This document shows, piece after piece, positions 1 through 9,854 of a stretch of DNA of 64,000 nt. The translations under genes and the position numbers were made by a program. Numbering within the stretch: position 1 is the stretch's first letter; every line of letters starts with the position of its first letter. The stretch is from Opitutia bacterium UBA4506 (GTDB lineage Bacteria; Verrucomicrobiota; Verrucomicrobiia; Opitutales; Puniceicoccaceae): NCBI GenBank assembly GCA_002388665.1, contig DGMY01000044.1, positions 1 through 64,000 of the forward strand. Direction: 5' to 3'. The notes beneath the pieces are model-generated. The model was not told the DNA's origin. It saw only the letters and a program-made list of their open reading frames with translations, and searched no databases.

Positions 1-92
1 CGATCCCCAAACAAAGCCTCCCCGGCCACCGTCCGACTCATCAAATGATAGTAGGCAGTCTGACCAATGATCTTTAGCCGTTTACGTCTCAT
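1..92 (-). CDS. RAYT/IS200-like transposase, N-terminal fragment cut by window edge
   Basis: Reading the minus strand from the ATG at 92-90 gives about 30 residues that start MRRKRLKIIG, continue through YYHLMSRTVAGEALFGD and run off the window at position 1 without a stop. The YHLMSRT stretch matches the N-terminal strand of Y1 (HUH tyrosine) transposases of the REP-associated (RAYT) group, where the first beta strand carries a Y-H-[VL]-x-S-R signature. The catalytic HUH and Tyr lie beyond the window, so activity cannot be judged. A short motif at 119-148, just upstream of the start, has a second copy near 22.77 kb and may be part of the element flank. The family call is fairly sure; whether the gene is intact is unknown. 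Confidence 0.75.
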   Translation of the reverse strand, partial: MRRKRLKIIGQTAYYHLMSRTVAGEALFGD

Positions 93-118
93 GAACGAAC
101 CTTCGGCGAGTCATCTCC

Positions 119-148
119 TAAAGTCAACCATAATCAACCAGACCCTAA
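119..148 (-). repeat. Candidate RAYT-associated flank motif, copy 1
   Basis: On the plus strand this stretch begins TAAAGT and ends ATAATCAACCAGACCCTAA. The same core with 16 of 19 bases identical occurs at 22764-22788, where the five bases CAACC between the two blocks are missing. Copy 1 lies 27 bp upstream of the transposase start, where RAYT elements often carry their flanking recognition sequence. Calling it a mobile-element end is inference; the sequence match is directly visible. Confidence 0.45.
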
Positions 149-159
149 TTCTGCTGGGA

Positions 160-651
160 TTATCGTTGGATTGTGAATTTGGTGAAGGTCCAGGTGTTGT
201 TTGATTTGTTGAGTTCGATCTCAATGGGGGTTGAGAAGGATTGGGTTGGGGTGGTGTTTTTGATTAGGGAACCGGTGGCTGTTGCTTTGAGGATGGCTCT
301 GTTTTCTGACAGTATGTCGATGGACAGTGACTTGAATTCGATGGTGGGTTGTTGGCCTGTTTGGGTTAGGGTTATGTAGGCTAGGGCTAGGGCTCTTGGG
401 GATTTTACTCCCTGGAGGTGGGGAGTGGGGGAGTCTAGGAAGACTGGGTTTGCCAGGAGGTTTTGGAAGGAGCTGATGACTTGGGCTTTGCCCAGTAGGC
501 CGTTTTGGGGTGGGGTGGACAGGGTTTGGGTCAATTCTTCCAGTCGTTCTCTGATTTTGTCCTCCTCTGAGGGGCGTAGGATTAGGTATCCGATGGTGAC
601 GGCGATCAGAGAGACAATTAGGATTTGGGTGAGTCGGTTGGGTTGTTTCAT
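160..651 (-). CDS. Hypothetical single-pass membrane-anchored protein
   Basis: This 163-residue protein starts MKQPNRLTQ and has one hydrophobic segment at about residues 9-26, followed by a charged stretch (RPSEEDKIRERLEEL) and a roughly 110-residue soluble domain that ends FTKFTIQR. The pattern suggests an N-terminal anchor with an extracytoplasmic domain. The domain alternates short beta-like segments (IEFKSLSIDILS, RAILKATATGSL, PIEIEL, WTFTKFTI), reminiscent of SnoaL/NTF2-like folds, but I cannot assign a family. It is divergent from pyrE; the starts are 47 bp apart, so promoters for both must lie in or near that gap. No function is proposed. Confidence 0.6.
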   Translation of the reverse strand: MKQPNRLTQILIVSLIAVTIGYLILRPSEEDKIRERLEELTQTLSTPPQNGLLGKAQVISSFQNLLANPVFLDSPTPHLQGVKSPRALALAYITLTQTGQQPTIEFKSLSIDILSENRAILKATATGSLIKNTTPTQSFSTPIEIELNKSNNTWTFTKFTIQR

Positions 652-698
652 TGAGATCTCGGCTTGCAGAAAGTTTCGTGGGGAGGGTAGCTTGGGAT

Positions 699-1265
699 AT
701 GAGCGTTAACGAGCGAGTTTTAGAGATTTTTCGAGAAAGTGGTGCGTTATTGGACGGCCATTTCATTTTGCGGTCCGGATTGCGGAGCCGTCAATTTTTC
801 CAATGTGCGCAGGTTTGCCAGTATATGGATAAAGTTACGGCGCTATCGGAGATGCTTTTGGCGAAATTGGATGGAACTCGTTTTGAGACCGTATTGGCAC
901 CGGCAATGGGAGGGCTTGTGATTGGGCAGGAAGTGGCCCGCCAGTCTGGGGCGCGCTTTATCTTTGTTGAAAAGGAGAACGATCGGTTGGTGTTGCGGCG
1001 GAATTTCAAGATTGCGAAAGGGGAGAAGGTTTTGGTGGTTGAGGACGTTGTCACGCGGGGTGGCCGGGCCAATGAAGCGTTGGCGATCGCGCAGGAATAC
1101 GGTGCGGATGTCGTAGCGCTGTCGGTGCTGGTTGATCGCAGTAGTGGGAAAGCGGAGTTTCCGGTACCTTTTGTCCCCTTGGTGTCGATGACTGTTGAAA
1201 CTTACGATCCGGATAATTTGCCGGAGGACCTCCAGTCTATACCTGCGGTCAAGCCGGGGTCTTGA
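699..1265 (+). CDS. pyrE: Orotate phosphoribosyltransferase
   Basis: The 188-residue product transfers the phosphoribosyl group of PRPP to orotate, giving OMP in pyrimidine synthesis. The type I PRPP-binding motif VLVVEDVVTRGG is at residues 111-122, and the upstream strand-loop APAMGGLVIGQEVA (68-80) is typical of OPRTases. The frame is open back to an ATG at 651, but the ATG at 699 (MSVNERV) gives the usual family N-terminus and follows a GGGAGG at 681-686, so it is preferred. The protein is somewhat shorter than E. coli PyrE (213 residues) but lacks no recognisable core. It stands alone, with no other pyr gene nearby. Confidence 0.93.
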   Translation: MSVNERVLEIFRESGALLDGHFILRSGLRSRQFFQCAQVCQYMDKVTALSEMLLAKLDGTRFETVLAPAMGGLVIGQEVARQSGARFIFVEKENDRLVLRRNFKIAKGEKVLVVEDVVTRGGRANEALAIAQEYGADVVALSVLVDRSSGKAEFPVPFVPLVSMTVETYDPDNLPEDLQSIPAVKPGS

Positions 1266-1358
1266 TTCATTGCGGGGCGGGTGTTTCGTGGATGGTTTCT
1301 TCTTGGAAACGAGTAGGCGTAGCTTGCTTTTCGGAAGGTTTATTTTAGCGTCTGGGTA

Positions 1359-2396
1359 ATGTCAGTGTTCGCGACCGCAATAGCTGGAGAGTTTCCTGAA
1401 TCCGCCGAAAGTTTTTTTTCGGTAGCTGCTTCTTTCTTGAAGGAGTTGGATCAATTTTTCGTCGACCAGCAGGATGAGTTCGAATTGGAGCTTCGGGAGT
1501 TGGTTGAGTACGCGTTGTCTCATAGTGGGAAGCGCCTACGCCCGATATCCCTTTACTTGACCGGGATGGACGAGGACGGGAAGAGTAATCCGGGGATGGT
1601 TCGGGCAGCAGCGGTCGTGGAGATGGTTCATTTGGCGACGTTGGTACACGACGACATCTTGGACGAAGCGGAATTGCGTCATAAGCAAGAGACGGTTTCG
1701 CGCAAATACGGGATTCCTGCAGCGGTGTTGTTGGGAGATGCTCTTTTTGCGCAGGCGCTCCAACTGGCGAGCGGATTTGAGACAACCGAAGTGTGCCGAC
1801 TGGTCTCGGAGGCGACGCGGAAAGTGTGCGCTGGTGAGATTGAACAGACTCTGGAAGGAGGGAGTGGCGATGACGAAGTTCGTCGATATTTTCGAATTAT
1901 CGAGCGAAAGACAGCGATTCTCTTTGAAGTGTCCTGCCGGCTAGGAGGTCTCCTTGGACGTCCCGGGCCCGAAATGGCGGTCACTGCTGGCGATTTCGGC
2001 CGTCATCTGGGCCTGGCGTACCAAATTTACGATGACCTCGTGGACGTCATTGGTTCGGAGAGCGTGATTGGCAAGACGCTGGGAACGGATTTTGCGAGCG
2101 GAAAGCGCACGTTACCCTTTCTCTTGTTGTTTCAGTCCATGGAGGAGACGGAAAGGGAGGGAATCTACGGACGTTTTGCTCAAAGTGGAGCCCTGCCTGA
2201 CGGTATTGATCTCGGTAAACTGATCGATGATCACGGCGTTGTGGAAAAAGTCGGAGTCTATTTTTCGGAGGAAATCCAAAAGGCGAAAGCAGCGGCGACA
2301 CTCTTGAACGGCGGGGAGGCCGGCGGAGGGTTGTACGAGATGGCTGCATTTGTGGAGAGACGGTTTTGGGGGCTTGTCCGCCCTGAGGAGGGTTGA
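1359..2396 (+). CDS. Trans-polyprenyl diphosphate synthase (IspB/octaprenyl type)
   Basis: This 345-residue enzyme condenses isopentenyl diphosphate onto an allylic primer to make long-chain all-trans prenyl diphosphates, usually quinone side chains. Both aspartate-rich motifs are present: DDILDEAELRH at about 98-108 (first DDxxD) and DDLVD at 225-229 (second). The substrate-binding GKRLRP lies at 58-63, and ERKTAILFEVSC near 182-193 also fits the family. Chain length cannot be fixed from sequence by eye, so IspB-like is a guess over geranylgeranyl synthase. The ATG at 1359 sits in TAATG without a clear Shine-Dalgarno. It is followed 63 bp later by a sigma factor gene. Confidence 0.9.
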   Translation: MSVFATAIAGEFPESAESFFSVAASFLKELDQFFVDQQDEFELELRELVEYALSHSGKRLRPISLYLTGMDEDGKSNPGMVRAAAVVEMVHLATLVHDDILDEAELRHKQETVSRKYGIPAAVLLGDALFAQALQLASGFETTEVCRLVSEATRKVCAGEIEQTLEGGSGDDEVRRYFRIIERKTAILFEVSCRLGGLLGRPGPEMAVTAGDFGRHLGLAYQIYDDLVDVIGSESVIGKTLGTDFASGKRTLPFLLLFQSMEETEREGIYGRFAQSGALPDGIDLGKLIDDHGVVEKVGVYFSEEIQKAKAAATLLNGGEAGGGLYEMAAFVERRFWGLVRPEEG

Positions 2397-2459
2397 ATGG
2401 TCCTCGCTTCGATTTGCAGCTTGCTTAAACCGGGATTCTGGGGTGGAGTTTGAGCTGAA

Positions 2460-3086
2460 GTGAGTGAGAGTTCGACAGTTGCACCAGCGGGAGTCGCGAC
2501 CGGGCAGGTCGGGATGACCGATTCGGATGCTCGTTTGATCGAGAGAGTCCGGGCTGGAAACATTGCTGCGTTCGACGAGTTGGTAAACAAGTACAAACAG
2601 CGCATATTTGCGATTGTTTACAACATGACCTCGAATCGTGAGGATGCGGCAGACCTGACACAGGATTGCTTCATCAAAGCGTTTCGTTCGTTGGATCGCT
2701 TCAAAGGACGATCTCACTTCTTCACATGGCTTTACCGAATTGCGGTAAATGCGACTCTCAGCCATCTCAAACGGAACCGTTATCGTCGATTTTTCAGCTT
2801 TGAGAATCTGCACGAAGAGGGGATTAGTCCCGATCTTGTGGAGGCTCTCTCGTCGAAAATGCAGACTGAGCGCCCAGTAATGTTGGGCGAGTTACAGGAA
2901 AAATTGAACGAAGCGCTTCAATCGCTGTCTCCAAAACATAGAACAGTAGTAGTTTTGTTTGAGATAGAGGGTTTGGGTCATGAAGAAATATCGGAGATTG
3001 TGCAAACGTCAGTGGGAACGGTTCGTTCCCGGCTGCACTATGCAAAGCGTGAGCTCCAGGCATCTCTTCAGGCTTACCTCGGGTAG
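2460..3086 (+). CDS. ECF-type RNA polymerase sigma-70 factor
   Basis: The 208-residue protein has the two-domain layout of extracytoplasmic-function sigma factors. Region 2 (about 22-95) includes FDELVNKYKQRIFAIVYNM, the DAADLTQDCFIKAFRSLDRF core and FTWLYRIAVN. Region 4 (about 140-203) includes LSPKHRTVVVLFEIEG and the helix-turn-helix SVGTVRSRLHYAKREL. The start used is GTG at 2460; an internal ATG at 2514 (MTDSDARLIE) is equally possible and loses no domain. Six bases separate it from the next gene, a likely membrane anti-sigma, and a degenerate HtrA protein follows. Its target genes cannot be seen; the cluster suggests an envelope signal. Confidence 0.92.
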   Translation: MSESSTVAPAGVATGQVGMTDSDARLIERVRAGNIAAFDELVNKYKQRIFAIVYNMTSNREDAADLTQDCFIKAFRSLDRFKGRSHFFTWLYRIAVNATLSHLKRNRYRRFFSFENLHEEGISPDLVEALSSKMQTERPVMLGELQEKLNEALQSLSPKHRTVVVLFEIEGLGHEEISEIVQTSVGTVRSRLHYAKRELQASLQAYLG

Positions 3087-3092
3087 CGGGGA

Positions 3093-3635
3093 ATGATGCG
3101 AGAGTCAAAAGACGAAGAAAACAAGCCGTCGCTGGAGGACCTTTTGCGGTTCAAGCGGTCGGAGAATCCGAGTGAGGATTTCTGGAAACGGTTTGACCGG
3201 GATCTTGAGAAGAAGATCGTTCAGTCCGTCGTGCACCGGGATTCGGCAGTGCAATCGCTCCTCCATTGGGTGTACCACCACGGGAAGGTTCTCACTGCGG
3301 TGACTTGTCTTTCGATCGGGTTGTATGTTTTTGCGACTAGCCGAGCAGCGCCGAAAGTATCGGAATCGGCGTTGGTCTTGGAGGCCCGTCCGGCGCAGGC
3401 GGCGACGGAAGCTTTGGAAAAAGTGGATACCTGGACGAGCCGGAGTGCGCCCGAACTGGTGGCTTCCGAGCAAAATTTTGTAATCGAAGTGCTGTCCAGT
3501 GGTGCCGGCCCCTCGAGTGGTGCGGGCCGAACATGGCTAGGATCTTCCTCGGAGGAGGAATCCGGGGCGTATTACGTGGCAGATCAGCTCTCCTCTAGCG
3601 AGTTGGGGTGGTCTGGAGAGCGACTCCCGTTTTAA
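3093..3635 (+). CDS. Putative membrane anti-sigma factor
   Basis: The 180-residue product has a charged N-terminal region (about 1-60, rich in Lys/Asp/Glu), one hydrophobic segment at about 66-82 (VLTAVTCLSIGLYVFAT) and a Ser/Glu-rich, poorly conserved-looking C-terminal tail. That N-in, single-span layout directly behind an ECF sigma gene is typical of anti-sigma factors. I see no zinc anti-sigma HxxxCxxC motif and no clear RseA similarity, so the role is inferred from topology and position. It begins 6 bp after the sigma stop and ends 12 bp before the HtrA-like gene, so the three are probably co-transcribed. Confidence 0.55.
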   Translation: MMRESKDEENKPSLEDLLRFKRSENPSEDFWKRFDRDLEKKIVQSVVHRDSAVQSLLHWVYHHGKVLTAVTCLSIGLYVFATSRAAPKVSESALVLEARPAQAATEALEKVDTWTSRSAPELVASEQNFVIEVLSSGAGPSSGAGRTWLGSSSEEESGAYYVADQLSSSELGWSGERLPF

Positions 3636-3647
3636 TCGCGCCAGTAG

Positions 3648-4634
3648 ATGCGGCGTTTATTGTTTTTCCTATTAGGGGCATTGCTCCCCTGTTTTGTCTC
3701 TCCGGTCCAGGGGAGTGAGGCTTTGGCGCTCGAGCGTCGTTTGGCGTCTGTGTTCCGGGACAACAACACCAAAGTCGTTCGGATTAAAGCGGCCTATGAG
3801 AATGGTGGAGAGAACGGGCAGGTATCATTGCGGGTGGGAACTGGATTTTTTGTGAGTTCGGACGGACTGATCCTCGCCAACTCGAGTGTTACGGACGGGG
3901 CCCGTCGGATATGGATTGAGCAGGGGGATTCCAGTTTCGTAGCGGAAATGGTGGGAGCGGACGCGGAAACCAACATTGCCTTGCTCAAAGTCACAGACCA
4001 ACCGAAGGGGAGTTTTGAGTTCATTCCGGTGGATGAGCAGGCATTTCCCGAAATAGGGACCCTGTTGTTGTCGATCGGTTGTGCACTGGAGTTTGATCCG
4101 GCGCCAAGGCTTGGGTTGGTGAGTGGGCGCGACTCTAATTTTGGCGAACGATTTTTTCCAACCTCCTACATCCGGACAACGATTCCTGCGAATCCGGGGG
4201 AAGGCGGCTCTCCGGTGTTGGATCTCAATGGACGCTTGCTGGGAATGATCGTGGCCTCCTTGCCGGAAGTGGGTGCTTCGTATGTGATCCCGGCGAGTGC
4301 GATTGGAAAGGTTCGGGACGACCTCTTGCTGGACGGAAAAGTACAGTACGGATGGATCGGGTTCGAAGTGGAGAGCCAGATGCGGGGGCCGGACGATTCG
4401 GCAGGTCTTATTGTGACTGGTCTAACGCCGGGCGGTCCAGCGGAGGCTGCCGGGGTTGAAGAAGGGGACCGGATTATCTTTATCAATGGCGAAACGGTCC
4501 CGTCGATCAACGCGATGCGGCATCGATTTTTTCTCGCGAGAGTGGGGCAGTACTTGGAGTTCCAGCTGGAGCGTGGGGACGAAGTGGTGGACCTCGGGAT
4601 CAAGGTTGCTGCGCGGCCCTCGATTGCCGAGTGA
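3648..4634 (+). CDS. HtrA/DegP-like protein with PDZ domain, catalytic triad lost
   Basis: The 328-residue protein has a signal peptide (about 1-22), a trypsin-like fold (about 40-230) and one PDZ domain (about 252-320, LTPGGPAEAAGVEEGDRI). Aligned by motif to DegP, each catalytic position is replaced. NNHVV becomes NSSVT, putting Ser80 at the His position. The Asp before IAL becomes Asn109 (TNIALLK). GNSGG becomes GEGGS, putting Gly186 at the Ser position. The fold-defining stretches GTGFFVSSDG, IALLK and ANPG remain. It is therefore unlikely to be a protease of the usual mechanism and could be a peptide-sensing or scaffold protein. It is the third gene of the sigma / membrane-partner cluster, which recalls DegS-RseA logic without the protease. 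Confidence 0.85.
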   Translation: MRRLLFFLLGALLPCFVSPVQGSEALALERRLASVFRDNNTKVVRIKAAYENGGENGQVSLRVGTGFFVSSDGLILANSSVTDGARRIWIEQGDSSFVAEMVGADAETNIALLKVTDQPKGSFEFIPVDEQAFPEIGTLLLSIGCALEFDPAPRLGLVSGRDSNFGERFFPTSYIRTTIPANPGEGGSPVLDLNGRLLGMIVASLPEVGASYVIPASAIGKVRDDLLLDGKVQYGWIGFEVESQMRGPDDSAGLIVTGLTPGGPAEAAGVEEGDRIIFINGETVPSINAMRHRFFLARVGQYLEFQLERGDEVVDLGIKVAARPSIAE

Positions 4635-4728
4635 GTGTAGAGGAAGGTGGACCCGAGACACTCTGGAACTGCGACTTAATCGCCGCGATGGAACCATTCC
4701 GGCAAAAAGGCTGAAGCGGCCTATTCGG

Positions 4729-6360
4729 CTATCGCTTCCAGGGATCGATTAAAGAAAAAGTGCCGACATCGAAATGGCCCTTGTCGCCCATCTTGAGGGA
4801 CGGGATGACCAATAGTGGCATGAAAGAGAGAGTCATAAACGGTGAGCGCAGCTGGCATCCATCGTCCTTGGCCAGAGAAGTGAGCCCCTCGAATGCCTCG
4901 GCTGCCTCCCAAGCGTCTCCTTCGCCCATCAGGCCGGCGATTGGTAGCGGGTGGACTCTGTTTTGAGTTGGTGAATTGAATGCAAGACCTCCCTGGGCCT
5001 CAATGACGCCATTGATTGCGTTTACCAGAGACTGGTCGTTGGCACCGACGGCGACGATATTGTGCGAGTCGTGGGCCACACTTCCGGCGACGGCTCCAGA
5101 CTGGAGACCGAACTTGTGAATCAAGCCGACCGCAGGTGGGGATTGGTTGTATCGGTTGACGACGACGATTTTGAGCAAATCGCGGGACGGATCGGAGACC
5201 ACCTCCCCATCAACGACAGTGGGATCGACATCGCTTCGCCCGGTGACCAGCTGGCCATCTTCGGCGATCATCGTCGAGAAAGTGGCATTCGGCACCGCGG
5301 GTAGCCGTAGATCTTCCTCACAAATTTTGGAAACTGCGAAATTGTTGATCGCGGGAATCGGGTGCGATTCAAGGAGAGGTTTCCCATTCTCGGCGACGAG
5401 AGCCCCGTCGATCCACGTTTCTTTGACATGAAAATCATGGAGGCCGCCGACCAAAATAAAATCTGCGGGATCTCCCTCCCTGAGGAGACCGACCTTGAGA
5501 TTGTAGTGTTGGACGGGGTTGCAAGTGGCCGCTCGAATCGCGTCGATTGCAGGGATGCCCAGATCGATCGCGCGTCGAATGAGGCCATCAATATGAGAGA
5601 TTGCGAGATCATCGGGGTGGCGGTCATCGCTGCAGAAAAAGCAATGTTCGGGCGCCTCGTGGAGGATTGGCCAGAGTGCCTCAAAATTGCGGGCTGCAGA
5701 CCCCTCGCGGATGGCGACCTTCATCCCGCAGGCGATTCGCTGTCGGGCCTCCTGCAGCGTGACGCATTCGTGGTCGGTTTGGATCCCCGCGGCAGCATAC
5801 TTCTCGAGATCTTTGCCGAGGACGCCGGGTGCATGGCCATCCACCGGTAGGCCTCGCTTCCGCGCTTCTTGAACAATGGCGAGCATCCTGGAATCCCCAC
5901 CGATCACTGCGGGAAAGTTCATTACTTCCGAGAGATAAGAAACCCCCTCCATCTCAAGGAGTTCGGCAATCTCCTCGGGGCCGAATGAAGCCCCGGCGGT
6001 TTCGAACGGAGTGGCAGGAACGCAGGACGGAGCTCCGAACGCAATTTTGAGAGGAGTCGATTCGGCGGATCGAATCATCCAACGGACGCCATCGATTCCG
6101 CAGACATTGGCGATCTCGTGGGGGTCACTGACTGTAGCCACGGTCCCATGAATGGTGGCCGCCCGAGCGAACTCAGCGGGAGGGAGGAGGGAGCTCTCGA
6201 TGTGAATGTGAGCATCGACGAGGCCCGGAAGGTAGAGACGATCAGTGGGAGCCATGGAGTCCTCGACGACCGACGTGATCTTGCCGTCGGCGACAGTGAA
6301 GCGGCCGGGAAAAATCCGGCCCTGTTGCACATCAATGATTTGGCCGGAAAATTCTTTCAT
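4729..6360 (-). CDS. ade: Adenine deaminase
   Basis: The 543-residue enzyme hydrolyses adenine to hypoxanthine and ammonia in purine salvage. Metal-ligand motifs of the amidohydrolase fold are present: HIHIESS at 51-57, DGHAPGV in the middle and SDDRHPDDL further on. The C-terminal ade-specific half has HDSHNIVAVGAND and ends near residue 543. The frame extends further upstream, but the ATG at 6360 (MKEFSGQIIDVQQG) gives the family N-terminus and starts 8 bp after the ispH stop, so it is preferred. The length fits the family (about 550-600). Confidence 0.92.
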   Translation of the reverse strand: MKEFSGQIIDVQQGRIFPGRFTVADGKITSVVEDSMAPTDRLYLPGLVDAHIHIESSLLPPAEFARAATIHGTVATVSDPHEIANVCGIDGVRWMIRSAESTPLKIAFGAPSCVPATPFETAGASFGPEEIAELLEMEGVSYLSEVMNFPAVIGGDSRMLAIVQEARKRGLPVDGHAPGVLGKDLEKYAAAGIQTDHECVTLQEARQRIACGMKVAIREGSAARNFEALWPILHEAPEHCFFCSDDRHPDDLAISHIDGLIRRAIDLGIPAIDAIRAATCNPVQHYNLKVGLLREGDPADFILVGGLHDFHVKETWIDGALVAENGKPLLESHPIPAINNFAVSKICEEDLRLPAVPNATFSTMIAEDGQLVTGRSDVDPTVVDGEVVSDPSRDLLKIVVVNRYNQSPPAVGLIHKFGLQSGAVAGSVAHDSHNIVAVGANDQSLVNAINGVIEAQGGLAFNSPTQNRVHPLPIAGLMGEGDAWEAAEAFEGLTSLAKDDGCQLRSPFMTLSFMPLLVIPSLKMGDKGHFDVGTFSLIDPWKR

Positions 6361-6368
6361 GGGAGGGT

Positions 6369-7259
6369 TCAGGTGTTTTGGGGGGAGTGTTCGATCGCGC
6401 GGAGAGATTCGCAGACCGAATCGATAATGAAATCGGGAGTGGACGCGCCGGCGGTAACCCCGACGGTGGAATATTGGCACATCTCGGCGGGATCAATCTG
6501 CTTTGCGGTTTCGATATGATAGGTTGGCCGCTCATGTTCATTGGCGAGTTTGGCGAGCTTGCGAGTATTGGCGGAGTGATGGCCGCCAATTACCACGATC
6601 GCCTCGGCGCCTTCCTGGACCAATTTGCGCAAATCGGTTTGCCGCTCCTTTGTTGCACCACAAATCGTGTCATAGATCTCGGCCTCGGGATATTTGTCCC
6701 GAAGAATGCCGGAAAGGCGCTGGAACTCGTGGACGAACATGGTGGACTGGGAGACCATGGCGACGCCTCCCTCAAGGTCCGGAAGGTTTTTCAGGTCTTC
6801 GTCGTTTTGGACGACATGGCCCCGCCCCCCAGCGTAGCCGAGTAGCCCGATGACCTCCGGATGTTTGGGATCTCCAAAAATCACTGTGTTTTTGCCCTTG
6901 CGAGCGCCCGTTTTGATTCGACCGGCAATCAAGCCTACATCGGGGCAGGTCGCATCGCGAAATTCCATCCCGAGGCTCTTTAGGTATTTTCGACGTTCGG
7001 GCGAAATTCCGTGGGCGCGGACGACGAGGACAGACTCCTCTTTCTCCTCGTCGGACAAGTTGAGTTGTTTCTCGCTCGTATAGTCCCCGACCTCGCGAAC
7101 GCCAGAGCGCTCGAGTTTCTCCATCATTTGGCTATTGTGGATCAGCGGTCCGTCGGTGAGGACCTTACCTTTTCCTTTTTCTGCAAAGTTTTCGGCAATT
7201 TTGATTGCGCGCTCGACTCCCCAACAGAAGCCAGCACTCTTGGCCCGGATCACTTTCAT
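6369..7259 (-). CDS. ispH: 4-hydroxy-3-methylbut-2-enyl diphosphate reductase
   Basis: This 296-residue iron-sulphur enzyme carries out the last step of the MEP pathway, reducing HMBPP to IPP and DMAPP. The three conserved cluster cysteines are in SAGFCWGVERA (near the N-terminus), DATCPDVG and DTICGATKERQ. The HxxN/TxE surroundings (VRAHGISPE, GGHHSANT) are also in place. The start at 7259 (MKVIRAKSAGF) is chosen because it sets the first cysteine at the usual distance; an in-frame start at 7304 would add 15 residues. It precedes ade by 8 bp, so the two are likely one transcript. It complements the polyprenyl synthase and UppP in this window. Confidence 0.94.
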   Translation of the reverse strand: MKVIRAKSAGFCWGVERAIKIAENFAEKGKGKVLTDGPLIHNSQMMEKLERSGVREVGDYTSEKQLNLSDEEKEESVLVVRAHGISPERRKYLKSLGMEFRDATCPDVGLIAGRIKTGARKGKNTVIFGDPKHPEVIGLLGYAGGRGHVVQNDEDLKNLPDLEGGVAMVSQSTMFVHEFQRLSGILRDKYPEAEIYDTICGATKERQTDLRKLVQEGAEAIVVIGGHHSANTRKLAKLANEHERPTYHIETAKQIDPAEMCQYSTVGVTAGASTPDFIIDSVCESLRAIEHSPQNT

Positions 7260-7318
7260 ACCTTTCAATAAGAACGCTCCGCCCCGGCGGTCAACCGCAG
7301 ACATCGATCAAAGCCTTT

Positions 7319-8886
<1,568 letters not shown>

Positions 8887-8899
8887 CCGGAAAAGGAGT

Positions 8900-8928
8900 A
8901 ATTCATGGAATTCAGCGCTCGGGGTCAA
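8900..8928 (-). promoter_or_regulatory. Candidate sigma-70 promoter for tRNA-Lys
   Basis: On the minus strand TTGACC (8928-8923) is followed by a 17-bp spacer and TGAATT (8905-8900). This would start transcription a few bases upstream of the tRNA 5' end at 8886. The -35 is good and the -10 is weak (three of six), so the call is tentative. Confidence 0.4.
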
Positions 8929-9106
8929 GTAGAGTCTTCCCAAAAATTAACTTTTTCACTCGAAGGATTTCTTTCAAAGAGCGTTTTCTAACCGGTCTTC
9001 GCTCATCAGGGTCCCATCGGGGAACCGACATTGTTCAGACGGAGAAGAATCCGATTTACAGGAATTTGTAAGAACCCTACAGTCAGTAGAGTTACCCTAT
9101 AGATAG

Positions 9107-9844
9107 ATGATTGAAAGAAAGTTTACTGAATTGGTTGAGGCTTTTTTGAAAGGTGAGATTGGCCCTACAGAGTCGACCTGGCTTGTCGAAGAATTGCACA
9201 AACGCCGTGATCGCCGCGACCTTTTCTCGGAGAAGATTGAAGACTATTTGGAGTTCCAGGCAGGGCCCAGACGTCGTGAATCGGACCGTCAGCTGCGTGA
9301 ATTGCTCACGAGAGATCTGACCACAATCGTAGTTAGGGATATCGAATTGGCGAAACCGCGGCGTTCGGCCCCGGTCGCCGCGCCAGAAATTCCGGCCGCC
9401 TATCAATCCAGGAGGGAAAGCGACGATCCAGTCGTGAAACGGGAGGCCAAGGAGTATGTTGCGGAGAGAATGGAAGTTCCCCAGCAAGAGAAATCTCTAG
9501 TGATGCCGATTTTGGGGATATTAATCATCATCGGTACCTTCTTCGTGATGTTTGAATTTTCCTCTTTGAAAGGGGATGAAGAACTTGCGGAAGAGAAGGA
9601 AGAGGCTGTGGAAGACGCGACCAATGATGCGACCGCGTTTCGAGAAGTGACCGAGTACCTCTCCGAGACCTCGTCACCGTCAGAATCGGAGTCCCAGACC
9701 GAAGCCGACGACGAGCAATCCGAACCTGCGCGCACGGGCCAAGAGTTGGAGCCAGTATCTTTGGTAGATTTGGTCGGCGGCGAATCGGAGAACACCGCGG
9801 GAGCGGGGAGCTCGGACGAGCCCGTGGTCCTGCAGAACCCTTAG
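9107..9844 (+). CDS. Hypothetical single-pass membrane protein
   Basis: The 245-residue protein has a helical charged N-terminal part (IERKFTELVEAFLKGEIGPTE, about 1-75) resembling the cytoplasmic zinc-less N-terminus of FecR/anti-sigma-like proteins. A basic linker follows, then one membrane span at about 131-150 and a strongly acidic Ser/Glu-rich C-terminal tail with no visible fold. The layout fits an N-in membrane protein. No sigma factor gene is adjacent, so an anti-sigma role is only a possibility. It converges with the xylose kinase gene, ending 10 bp from it. Confidence 0.6.
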   Translation: MIERKFTELVEAFLKGEIGPTESTWLVEELHKRRDRRDLFSEKIEDYLEFQAGPRRRESDRQLRELLTRDLTTIVVRDIELAKPRRSAPVAAPEIPAAYQSRRESDDPVVKREAKEYVAERMEVPQQEKSLVMPILGILIIIGTFFVMFEFSSLKGDEELAEEKEEAVEDATNDATAFREVTEYLSETSSPSESESQTEADDEQSEPARTGQELEPVSLVDLVGGESENTAGAGSSDEPVVLQNP

Positions 9845-9854
9845 GGGGAGTTTC

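Noticed and set aside
3648..4634. Annotating the HtrA-like protein as an active serine protease
   Set aside because: All three catalytic positions are changed although the surrounding fold motifs are kept.
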